Source of the DNA: Lentzea flava
Lineage (GTDB): Bacteria; Actinomycetota; Actinomycetes; Mycobacteriales; Pseudonocardiaceae
Assembly (NCBI RefSeq): GCF_014648475.1
Contig: NZ_BMRE01000040.1
Span: 206 to 64,205 of the forward strand
DNA: 64,000 nt
Direction: 5' to 3'
Shown: piece after piece, positions 55,145 through 64,000 of the stretch
Position numbering within the stretch: the stretch's first letter is position 1
How the letters are laid out: each line of letters begins with the position of its first letter
Translations under genes and position numbers: made by a program
The notes under the pieces: model-generated
Told to the model about the DNA's origin: nothing
What the model saw: only the letters and a program-made list of their open reading frames with translations
The model's database searches: none

Positions 55145-55522
55145 TCAGTCGGGTCGGCAACTCGAGGCGTCGAGTTGCGCGACCAGCGTCTTCGGTGCAA
55201 TCACCCGATAGGCGTCCTCGACCAGGTCCGCGACGACGTCCCAGTCGACCTCGACGTCCAGGTACACGCCGAGCCAGCCGCGGTGGCCGACGTAGGGCGG
55301 ACGGAAGTAGTGGTCCGGCGCCTGGGCGACGAGCGTCTGCTGGACGTCCGGGCCAGCCGCGCACCAGAAGGCCACGCGATCGTCGTGGTGCTGGTTCGCG
55401 AACGTCACGAAGGTCTTCTTGCCGCGCACGAACCAGGTCGGCTCGCCGTGGCTCAGGCGTTCCGTCACCTCTGGGAGTGCGAGGCAGAGGCGGCGCAGGT
55501 GTTCGAGTGCGTCCACCCGCAC
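55145..55522 (-). CDS. MmcQ/YjbR-family DNA-binding-like protein
   Basis: The 125-aa protein has the CyaY-like YjbR fold signatures: LCLALPEVTERLSHGEPTWF, GKKTFVTFA and AYRVIAPKTLVAQLD. The GTG at 55522 has GGGGA 4 nt upstream; a second GTG at 55516 is possible. Family members are small, soluble and uncharacterised, sometimes called MmcQ. Confidence 0.83.
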   Translation of the reverse strand: MRVDALEHLRRLCLALPEVTERLSHGEPTWFVRGKKTFVTFANQHHDDRVAFWCAAGPDVQQTLVAQAPDHYFRPPYVGHRGWLGVYLDVEVDWDVVADLVEDAYRVIAPKTLVAQLDASSCRPD

Positions 55523-55648
55523 ATCGTCCCCGCTGATCCCGAGTTGTCCCAGCTTTCCACAAGGATCTTGCAAGGCGGCGCGGCCAGCATTCTGCCCGCG
55601 ACCGGAACACGGGTCGCGGGGAATGTTCACATCTGAGGGAGATCCCAC

Positions 55649-56116
55649 ATGGGGAAGAAGTTCCTGGCCAGTGCGGCCGCGACCGCCGGCCTGTCCATCG
55701 CGCTGCTCGGTGGTGTCACGGCTGTCGCGAACGCCGCCGCGGCCGAGGCTCCGCTCTCCGCCGCGGCGACCTGCAGCGGTACCGGGTGCGACGGCAAGGA
55801 CCCGTACTCCAGCGGCTGCGGTGGCCGGTCGGAGGCCGGCCGGAAGTCGACCTCGAAGGGCACCTTCATCCTCTACTACTCCAGCACGTGCAGGACGAAC
55901 TGGATCGAGACCCCGAACTTCGCCGGCGGCACTCCCAACCTGGAGATGACGGTGCAGGACAGGGACCGGGACAAGCTCGTGCGCTTCGCCTCGTCGCCCA
56001 CCCCCGGCCGGCACTACGGCAACATGGTCTACTCGCCGGGCGACAACTGCGCCGTGGGCTTCGCCGACTGGGGCGGCGGCTCCTGGGAAGTGGTCATCGA
56101 GTCGAGCGGCTGCTGA
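55649..56116 (+). CDS. Secreted DUF2690 protein
   Basis: The 155-aa product has a signal peptide (about 1-30), then a Cys-rich exported domain with CSGTGCDGKDPYSSGC, LYYSSTCRTNW and a terminal SSGC, matching DUF2690. Six cysteines suggest three disulfides. Function unknown, usual in filamentous actinobacteria. Strong terminator follows. Confidence 0.85.
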   Translation: MGKKFLASAAATAGLSIALLGGVTAVANAAAAEAPLSAAATCSGTGCDGKDPYSSGCGGRSEAGRKSTSKGTFILYYSSTCRTNWIETPNFAGGTPNLEMTVQDRDRDKLVRFASSPTPGRHYGNMVYSPGDNCAVGFADWGGGSWEVVIESSGC

Positions 56117-56123
56117 GCTCGTG

Positions 56124-56163
56124 AAACCCGTGGCCGGACGCGGGGTCCGGCCACGGGTTTTCC
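56124..56163. terminator. Strong hairpin terminator between convergent genes
   Basis: A perfect 15-bp stem (56124-56138 with 56146-56160, 7-nt loop) with A and T runs at its outer edges. It can end both the DUF2690 and the chitinase transcripts. Confidence 0.88.
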
Positions 56164-56169
56164 GTCTGC

Positions 56170-57399
<1,230 letters not shown>

Positions 57400-57447
57400 G
57401 GCGGTCTCCTCGATGGGTGACGGCGCGGCGGCGCAGCACTCAAGCTA

Positions 57448-57463
57448 AGTGGACTAGACCACT
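57448..57463 (-). promoter_or_regulatory. dre-like DasR operator of the chitinase gene
   Basis: On the minus strand the 16-bp element reads AGTGGTCTAGTCCACT, close to the DasR consensus A(C/G)TGGTCTAGACCA(G/C)T, with one arm mismatch. It lies about 50 bp upstream of the chitinase start. In Streptomyces DasR, sensing glucosamine-6-phosphate, binds such sites before chitinase genes. dasR is not in the window. Confidence 0.7.
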
Positions 57464-57558
57464 GTCGTCAATGGTGAACCGGGACGACGACCGGTCCGCA
57501 CGAGGAACAGGGAAGGGGGCACAGGCTGCTCTCCGCGAACACACCGGGACTGAGGGAG

Positions 57559-57631
57559 CGGGACCGGCCGGATTCGAACCGGCGTTCTCCCTCCGTGCCG
57601 GAGGGCGCGTCGACCACTGCGCTACAGGCCC
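57559..57631 (-). tRNA. Atypical tRNA (identity unresolved; loop reads as GCA or GGC)
   Basis: The 73-nt RNA folds as a cloverleaf: acceptor 1-7 pairs with 66-72 except one C-U mismatch (4-69) and one G-U; T8 A9 are present; D-stem GCGC/GCGC; anticodon stem CCCTC/GAGGG; T-arm GCCGG-TTCGAAT-CCGGC. The anticodon loop is CGGCACG, so position 33 is G not U; by position the anticodon is GCA (Cys), but a one-base shift gives GGC (Ala). No CCA is encoded. Either a noncanonical tRNA or a tRNA pseudogene. Confidence 0.55.
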
Positions 57632-57705
57632 CATCGCGACCGCTTTCCCCACACTAGTCGGCGAATCGCGGGCCGTATGCCCGGCGAAAGTGTTGGACCC
57701 AATAA

Positions 57706-58854
<1,149 letters not shown>

Positions 58855-59015
58855 CCGGAGTTTCGTTCCGGCACGAATACCTCCCGATTGAGACAAAAAG
58901 ACCCTTGACGGACGACTGACGGCCTGAAAGATTGGGCTCACTCGCTGGGGGGCAATGTGGAGTCGGGGCGCTCTCCCATGCGCGTAATAGCCATTCAAAC
59001 ATGGGGGATTCAGAA

Positions 59016-59651
59016 GTGAAGACCGTCATTCGGAGAGTTTCCGCCGCCATTGCGGCAGGCGCCGCTCTGATCACCATCGCGATCGCGCCGTCCTCGGCAG
59101 CGCCGAAGTTCGAGCCGTACGCCGTGCCGAAGGCGGGCAAGATGCAGGCGGCCGCTGTCGGCGAGGCCCAGTGGACCGTCATCATCCCGAAGACGACCGA
59201 CCCCAGGTACACCGGCGGCGACCCGCGTTGCGCGGACGTGGCCTGGAACTCCGTGGACAACGGCGCGCGCGTCATCCTGTTCGACTGCTACGGCACGCCC
59301 AACCAGACGTGGGCTCCCATCTGGGTCGCGAGCGACAACCCCGAGGGCACCGCGATGTTCGTGAACGGCAACTCGGGCAAGTGCCTCGACCTGTCCGGCA
59401 ACGCCCCCGAGAACGGCGCCGCCGTGATCCAGTGGAACTGCCACAACGGCGCGAACCAGCGCTGGGACGTCGTGCTCCCCGCCGGCGCCGACCCGGAGAC
59501 CCACACGTGGCCGGTCCTGTTCAAGAACCGCGCCACGGGCAAGTGCCTCGACCTCGACCACGGCGGCAGCGCGAATGGCACCGGATTCCTGCAGTGGGAC
59601 TGCCACGGCGGCGACAACCAGCTGTTCACGCTCTACAAGGCGTACTCCTGA
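59016..59651 (+). CDS. Secreted ricin B-type lectin protein
   Basis: The 211-aa product has a signal peptide (about 1-27) and a beta-trefoil lectin domain. Repeats include NQTWAP, SGKCLDLSGNAPENG, NQRWDV, TGKCLDLDHGGSANG and DNQLFT, i.e. the QxW pattern. GTG at 59016 has GGGGGA 7 nt upstream. It probably binds exposed glycans. There is no fused enzyme domain. Confidence 0.9.
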   Translation: MKTVIRRVSAAIAAGAALITIAIAPSSAAPKFEPYAVPKAGKMQAAAVGEAQWTVIIPKTTDPRYTGGDPRCADVAWNSVDNGARVILFDCYGTPNQTWAPIWVASDNPEGTAMFVNGNSGKCLDLSGNAPENGAAVIQWNCHNGANQRWDVVLPAGADPETHTWPVLFKNRATGKCLDLDHGGSANGTGFLQWDCHGGDNQLFTLYKAYS

Positions 59652-59669
59652 TCTGAAGTGCACGTGAAT

Positions 59670-59706
59670 TGGCCGCCCGCACATTTTCAGCGGGCGGCCA
59701 GTTCAA
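59670..59706 (+). terminator. Hairpin terminator after the lectin gene
   Basis: An 11-bp perfect stem (59670-59680 with 59690-59700, 9-nt loop), followed by only a moderately T-rich tail. The stretch 59707-59865 holds nothing else recognised. Confidence 0.65.
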
Positions 59707-59865
59707 TTTCACCGGCAACAGACGGACGCCACCGAATCGACTCGTTTCACACCGCCGCAAAGATTCGTGCCGGCCTTCCCGTCGGACGGCCGTGAGCACA
59801 GCGGCCGCGTCTGTGGCGGCACTGCTCGTCCTGAGCGGACCCACCGGATGTGCCAGGATGCGGCC

Positions 59866-60432
59866 ATGACCCGCACGGTGTGCCTCGCGCAGAACCCGGA
59901 AGCCGACGCCCTCCTGGCCGAGGACAGGTTCGCGTTGTTGCTCGGCATGCTGCTCGACCAGCAGATCCCGATGGAGAAGGCCTTCTCCGGCCCCAAGGTC
60001 CTCGCCGACCGCATGAACGGCCTGGACGTGCGCCGCATCGCCGAGGCCGACCCCGACGCGTTCGCCACGATCATGGCCACCCCGCCCGCCGTGCACCGGT
60101 TCCCCGGTTCGATGGCCAAGCGGGTGCAGGCGATGGCGCAGTTCGTCGTCGAGCACTACGACGGGGACGTCACGCGGATCTGGGCCGACGGGGACGGGGC
60201 CGCGGTGGTCAAGCGGCTCAAGGCGTTGCCGGGGTTCGGGGACCAGAAGGCGAAGATCTTCCTCGCACTTCTGGGCAAACAGTTCGGCGTCACGCCGGAC
60301 GGGTGGCGGGAGGCCGCCGGGCACTACGGCGAGGAAGGAAGCCGACGTAGCGTCGCCGACGTGACGGATCAGCAGTCGTTGCTCGAGGTGCGCGACTTCA
60401 AGAAGGCCGCCAAGGCCGCGGCCAAGAAGTAG
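59866..60432 (+). CDS. HhH-GPD-type base excision repair protein
   Basis: The 188-aa protein shows a helix-hairpin-helix DNA glycosylase-like core: LLLGMLLDQQIPMEKAFSGP, VKRLKALPGFGDQKAKIFLALL (hairpin). The C-terminal Lys/Ala tail may bind DNA. This fits TIGR03252, a family of HhH-GPD proteins. ATG at 59866. The catalytic Asp of classical glycosylases is not obvious. Confidence 0.85.
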   Translation: MTRTVCLAQNPEADALLAEDRFALLLGMLLDQQIPMEKAFSGPKVLADRMNGLDVRRIAEADPDAFATIMATPPAVHRFPGSMAKRVQAMAQFVVEHYDGDVTRIWADGDGAAVVKRLKALPGFGDQKAKIFLALLGKQFGVTPDGWREAAGHYGEEGSRRSVADVTDQQSLLEVRDFKKAAKAAAKK

Positions 60433-60521
60433 CACCGGCTGTTGAAGGTCTGGTCCACTGGACGTACGCCGCCAGCCCGAACGAGGTGCCATCGCGCCTC
60501 GTGAGAGAAGGGGCGTATGCG

Positions 60522-61448
60522 TTGCGCATCAAGGCAATTGGCGTTTTCACGGTGCTCGTGCTCGGCCTGACGGGCACTCCTGCGCAGGCCGCGACGACGT
60601 GGCCGGGCGACTCCGCCACGAGGACCGCTGACGGCACGAACGTGTTCGGGACGAACCTCAGCGGGCTGTCCTTCGAGAACGCGGGCGTGGTCTGGGCGGT
60701 GAAGAACGGGCCTGCCGCGCTCTACCGGCTCGTGCCCAACGGCAGCGCGTGGAAGGTCGACCAGAAGAGGACGCTCAGGTTCGCCGACGGGCACGGCGAG
60801 CCGGACACCGAAGCCGTGGTCTCCACGCCGGACGGGCTGTTCGTCGCCATCGAGCGCGACAACGACGACGGCGACGTGAGCAGGCCGATGATCCTCAAGT
60901 ACGGCACCGGCAGCAACGCGATCGGCGAGTGGGACCTCGGTGGGATGCCCGAGGTCGACCCCAACGACGGGCCCGAGGCCATCTCGTGGGTGCCGGACTC
61001 GTTCCTCACGCGGAACGGCTTCACCGACGACAGCGGCCGCGTCTACAACCCCGCCGACTACCCCGGCCACGGCAGCGGGTTGTTCTTCGTGGGTCTTGAG
61101 GCCACCGGCGAGGTGTACGTGTACGCGTTGCAGGGCGAGGAAGCCGAGCTGCTCAGCACGTTCGCCAGCGGACAGGCGCAGGTGATGGACCTGGAGTTCA
61201 ACGGCGGCAAGCTGTGGGCCGCCTGCGACAACCACTGCGGCGGACGGACGACGACGCTCGGCATCAGCGGCGGGAAGTTCAGGGTGACGGCGACGTACAA
61301 CCGGCCGTCCACGCTGCCGAACGTGAACCTCGAAGGGTTTGCGATCTCGCCGAGTTGCGTCAACGGCAAGAAGGTCGTGTTGTGGTCGGACGACGACAAC
61401 ACGAACGGCCACGCGTTGCGCAGCGGTTCGTTGTACTGCAACAGCTGA
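60522..61448 (+). CDS. Secreted beta-propeller-like protein
   Basis: The 308-aa product has a signal peptide (IKAIGVFTVLVLGLTGTPAQ, cut near AQAATT), then repeated strands in a propeller-like pattern: SFENAGVVWAVKNGP, EPDTEAVVSTPDGLFVAIER, GPEAISWVPDSF and SGLFFVGLEATGEVYVYAL. It resembles esterase-like/phytase-like secreted propellers, with no clear catalytic site. TTG at 60522 is preceded by AAGGGG; a GTG at 60486 is the alternative. Confidence 0.7.
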   Translation: MRIKAIGVFTVLVLGLTGTPAQAATTWPGDSATRTADGTNVFGTNLSGLSFENAGVVWAVKNGPAALYRLVPNGSAWKVDQKRTLRFADGHGEPDTEAVVSTPDGLFVAIERDNDDGDVSRPMILKYGTGSNAIGEWDLGGMPEVDPNDGPEAISWVPDSFLTRNGFTDDSGRVYNPADYPGHGSGLFFVGLEATGEVYVYALQGEEAELLSTFASGQAQVMDLEFNGGKLWAACDNHCGGRTTTLGISGGKFRVTATYNRPSTLPNVNLEGFAISPSCVNGKKVVLWSDDDNTNGHALRSGSLYCNS

Positions 61449-61484
61449 GCGGGAGTGTCGGGGTGCGGGGCTACGCTCGCGCGC

Positions 61485-62837
61485 GTGACCGCACCCCACA
61501 TCCCCGGTTTGACCGACCTGAGACCCCTGGGCGCAGGCGGGTTCGCCACCGTCTACCGCGCTCATCAGGCCCAGCTCGGCCGCGACGTCGCGGTCAAGAT
61601 CGACAATCGCGTACTGGCCGACGAGCGCGATCGGCGGCGGTTCCTGCGCGAGGCGCACGCGGCGGCGAAGTTGTCGGGGCATCCGCACGTCGTCGGGGTG
61701 CACGACGCGAACATCACCGCCCACGGCACGCCGTACCTGGTCATGGAGCTGTGCACGGGCGGCTCTCTCGCCGACCAGCTCGACCAGCGCGGGCCGTTGC
61801 CGCACGAGCAGGTTCGCGATCTCGGCATCAAGCTCGCCGACGCGCTGGCCGCGGCGCACGCGGAAGGCGTGCTGCACCGCGACATCAAGCCCGGCAACAT
61901 CCTCGTCGACCGGTACGGCACGCCAAAGCTCGCCGACTTCGGGCTCGCGGCGCTGCTGGACGCGCAGGGCGGCAGCACGGTCACCAGGGACGCGCTGAGC
62001 CCCAGCTACGCGCCGCCGGAAGCGTTCGCGATGGCCCAGCCCACGCCGCAGGCCGACGTCTACTCGCTCGCCGCGACGCTCTACACGTTGCTCGCCGGCA
62101 AGCCGCCGCGGCCGGTGCCGTGGCCGATCACCAGCTTCGACCACCTCGGCGAGGTGCTGCGCAGGCCCATCACCGCGGTCAACGGTGTGCCGCCGGCACT
62201 GCACGAGGCGATCGCGCGGGCGCTGCACCCCGACGCCAACCTGCGCACACCGAGTGCCGCGCAGTTCCGCGACGAACTGCGCGGCCTGACTCACCTGCCC
62301 GCACCGCAGAAGAGGCGGGCAGTCTGGCCGTACGTCGCCGCAGGGCTCGTCGTCGCGGTCACGGCGGGAGCGCTCATCTGGAGCCTCAACGGCGACAAGT
62401 CCCAGGCAGCCAACAACACACCGGCTCGTACGAACACGACGGAGCTGGAGTCGGTGCCGCCGTTCCTCAAGGCGTGCGGCGACAAGTTCTGCATCGACAA
62501 GTCGACGTGCTTCTACGGCATCAACAGCATCGGCGGCAAGGCATCGACGGCGAGGCGGGTCGGCAGCTGCGCGGAGGAGCACTACTGGGAGGCGTTCGCG
62601 GGTGGCTGGCTCTCCGGTGACATCCCGCAGGTCGACGACGAGCAGCTGGTGAAGGCACCGGAAGTCGCCGGGACGTGCACCGACGAGATGATGCAGGCCA
62701 CCAAGCGGCCCGGCGTCGACCTCACGGGGTGGAAGTTCACCGCGATCGGCTACCAGGACGGCGAGCGCTCGTACTTCCTGTGTCTGGCCGCGCCCGAGGA
62801 GGGCGGCACGTTCACCACCAGCGCGTTCGGCAGCTGA
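61485..62837 (+). CDS. Ser/Thr protein kinase with Septum_form-like ectodomain
   Basis: The 450-aa receptor kinase has GAGGFATVYRA, K in VAVKI, HRDIKPGNIL, DFGLA and APPEAF, so it should be active. After a membrane helix (about 280-300) and a linker there is a Cys-rich ectodomain (CGDKFCIDKSTC, then SCAEEHYWEAFAGGW ... GERSYFLCL) resembling the Septum_form module. GTG at 61485 lies only 7 bp after TACGCT (61472-61477), suggesting a leaderless transcript. Confidence 0.88.
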   Translation: MTAPHIPGLTDLRPLGAGGFATVYRAHQAQLGRDVAVKIDNRVLADERDRRRFLREAHAAAKLSGHPHVVGVHDANITAHGTPYLVMELCTGGSLADQLDQRGPLPHEQVRDLGIKLADALAAAHAEGVLHRDIKPGNILVDRYGTPKLADFGLAALLDAQGGSTVTRDALSPSYAPPEAFAMAQPTPQADVYSLAATLYTLLAGKPPRPVPWPITSFDHLGEVLRRPITAVNGVPPALHEAIARALHPDANLRTPSAAQFRDELRGLTHLPAPQKRRAVWPYVAAGLVVAVTAGALIWSLNGDKSQAANNTPARTNTTELESVPPFLKACGDKFCIDKSTCFYGINSIGGKASTARRVGSCAEEHYWEAFAGGWLSGDIPQVDDEQLVKAPEVAGTCTDEMMQATKRPGVDLTGWKFTAIGYQDGERSYFLCLAAPEEGGTFTTSAFGS

Positions 62838-62874
62838 ACTAATCCACTTGCGACGGTCGCTAACGTAGAACGAC

Positions 62875-63660
62875 GTGCGTGTCCACGCCGATTTGATCAT
62901 TGCTGGATTCCGAAGGTACTCGACCTACCGACAAGCGATGCTGGCCGGAATGACCACGAACGTGGTCTTCGGCCTGCTCCGGGTCTCCGTCATCGTCGCC
63001 GCGCTCAAGGCGGCGGACGGCGAGATCGCGGACTACGACATCGCTGCCACCAACACGTACGTCTGGATCGGGCAGGGGCTGCTCGGGTTCATCCTGTTGT
63101 GGGGGAACAACGAGCTCGCCGAGCGCGTGCGATCCGGTGACGTCGTCGTAGACCTGTACCGCCCGTGGCACCTGCAGAGCGCCCTGCTCGCCCAGGACGT
63201 CGGCCGCGGCGGGTTCGCCTTCTTCACCAGGCTGGCGCCGCCGATGGCGTTCGGGATGCTGCTGTTCCCGTTCCAGTTCCCCGCGAACCTGGTGCAGTGG
63301 CCGCTGTTCGGAGTCAGCGCGGTCGTCGCGCTGGTGATCAGCTTCTCGTTCCGGTTCCTGGTCGAGATCAGCGCGTTCTGGCTGCTCGACAACCGCGGGC
63401 TGTACGGGTTCTGGAACATCTCGTCCGGGCTGCTGTGCGGGCTGACGGTGCCCATCGCGTTCTTCCCCGGCTGGGCACGGGACGTGCTGTGGATGACACC
63501 GTTCCCGGCACTGCTGCAGGCGCCGATCGACGTCTTCCTCGGCCACGGCAACGCCGTGAAGATCCTGCTGTACCAGGTGTTCTGGGCGGTGACACTGCTC
63601 GCCGCCGGCCATTTCGCGCTGCAGCGCGCGGTGCGCAAGGTGGTGGTCCAGGGTGGCTGA
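62875..63660 (+). CDS. ABC-2 family transporter permease
   Basis: The 261-aa membrane protein has six hydrophobic helices, matching the ABC2_membrane_6 (DUF990) type that pairs in twos: FRRYSTYRQAMLAGMTTNV, ERVRSGDVVVDLYRPWHLQ and LPVxFFP-like VPIAFFPGWARDVLWMTPFPALLQAPID. Start GTG at 62875. It overlaps the next, similar permease by 8 nt, so the two make a heterodimer. An ATPase is expected just beyond the window. Confidence 0.9.
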   Translation: MRVHADLIIAGFRRYSTYRQAMLAGMTTNVVFGLLRVSVIVAALKAADGEIADYDIAATNTYVWIGQGLLGFILLWGNNELAERVRSGDVVVDLYRPWHLQSALLAQDVGRGGFAFFTRLAPPMAFGMLLFPFQFPANLVQWPLFGVSAVVALVISFSFRFLVEISAFWLLDNRGLYGFWNISSGLLCGLTVPIAFFPGWARDVLWMTPFPALLQAPIDVFLGHGNAVKILLYQVFWAVTLLAAGHFALQRAVRKVVVQGG

Positions 63661-64000
63661 CGTCATCTACCCGCGGCTCATCGGCGCGAAGCTGCGCAGC
63701 CAGCTGGCCTACCGCACGTCGTTCGCACTCGACTTCGTCGCCCAGATCCTGGCTCAGTGGATCGAGCTGTTCGTGATCCTGGTGCTGTTCAGCCAGGTGA
63801 GCGCGCTCGGAGGGTTCTCCAGGGAAGAAGTGCTGCTGATGTACGCGTTCGCGGGCGCGGCGTTCGGCGTCGCGGACCTGTTCGCCGGGCAGCTCGACAA
63901 CCTGCCGACCTACATCCGCACCGGCAGCTTCGACGTGCTGCTGATGCGGCCGCTCGGCACGTTGCCGCAGATCATGGTGTCGGACATCAGGTTGCGCCGG
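63653..64000 (+). CDS. ABC-2 family transporter permease, partial
   Basis: GTG at 63653 overlaps the previous gene by 8 nt. The visible 116 residues include YRTSFALDFVAQILAQWIE, two helices and YIRTGSFDVLLMRPLGTLPQ, clearly paralogous in style to the upstream permease. The gene is cut by the window edge, so the C-terminus is not seen. Confidence 0.88.
   Translation, partial: MADVIYPRLIGAKLRSQLAYRTSFALDFVAQILAQWIELFVILVLFSQVSALGGFSREEVLLMYAFAGAAFGVADLFAGQLDNLPTYIRTGSFDVLLMRPLGTLPQIMVSDIRLRR

Noticed and set aside
60369-62900. 843-aa open frame opposite three plus-strand genes
   Set aside because: It spans the HhH-GPD, propeller and kinase genes, all clearly coding on the plus strand; no motif in the antisense frame.

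Overview
The window is high-GC DNA with dense genes, frequent GTG/TTG starts and many 4-8 nt stop/start overlaps. Gene content (FbiC coenzyme F420 synthesis, orphan type VII secretion-like genes, PknB-type kinases, a class-E-like sortase substrate, a DasR-type operator, GH18 chitinase) indicates a filamentous actinobacterium. I infer a Pseudonocardiales member (Lentzea/Saccharothrix/Actinosynnema type). The order add - deoA - cdd - sdhCDAB - D,D-carboxypeptidase - YihY - trpS - icd follows, as far as I recall, the order in Mycobacterium tuberculosis, so the middle of the window is old chromosomal core and not a recent island.

Left part (1-12.2 kb): a NarL-type two-component pair diverges from a MacB-like ABC exporter. 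VanZ-like and MarC-like membrane proteins follow. Next comes a compact type VII secretion-like cluster: a SUKH protein diverging from an EspC/WXG-like protein, a WXG-Gly23-NlpC/P60 protein, two YbaB-like proteins and a 404-aa acidic protein with an internal duplication. Remnants of a GntR regulator and of a dTDP-glucose 4,6-dehydratase lie just before add.

Nucleoside and TCA core (11-25 kb): add, then (past a hendecad coiled-coil gene) a minus-strand operon of BMP lipoprotein, ABC ATPase, two permeases, cdd and deoA. Together these import nucleosides and break them down. sdhCDAB runs the other way.

25-31 kb: a 1147-aa membrane-anchored NB-ARC STAND NTPase with 14 WD40-like blades (Apaf-1-like layout) converges on an AbiEi/DUF559-like protein. 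Then come a Thr-rich LAxTG surface protein, small membrane proteins and a D,D-carboxypeptidase.

32-46 kb: YihY, trpS, fbiC, a Tat-exported metallophosphoesterase, a 59-aa small gene, xthA, a LAL-type LuxR regulator, an SH3-like protein, icd and an SDR.

46-64 kb: a YdjM-like membrane hydrolase, a Tat-exported PHP protein, a PRPP synthetase-like protein, a TetR/MDR pair with tandem 14-bp operators, a receptor kinase carrying an extracellular CBM2-like domain, a TetR/F420-reductase-like pair with a 22-bp operator, secreted DUF2690 and ricin-lectin proteins, a GH18 chitinase with a dre-like site, an atypical tRNA, a DnaJ-TM-NERD fusion, a HhH-GPD protein, a second kinase with a Septum_form-like ectodomain, and two ABC-2 permeases, the last cut by the window edge.

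Most interesting candidates: the Apaf-1-like STAND protein, the kinase-CBM2 fusion, the DnaJ-NERD fusion, the atypical tRNA and the type VII effector/SUKH cluster. Positions and motifs were read by eye; family names are recognition from memory and have not been searched.
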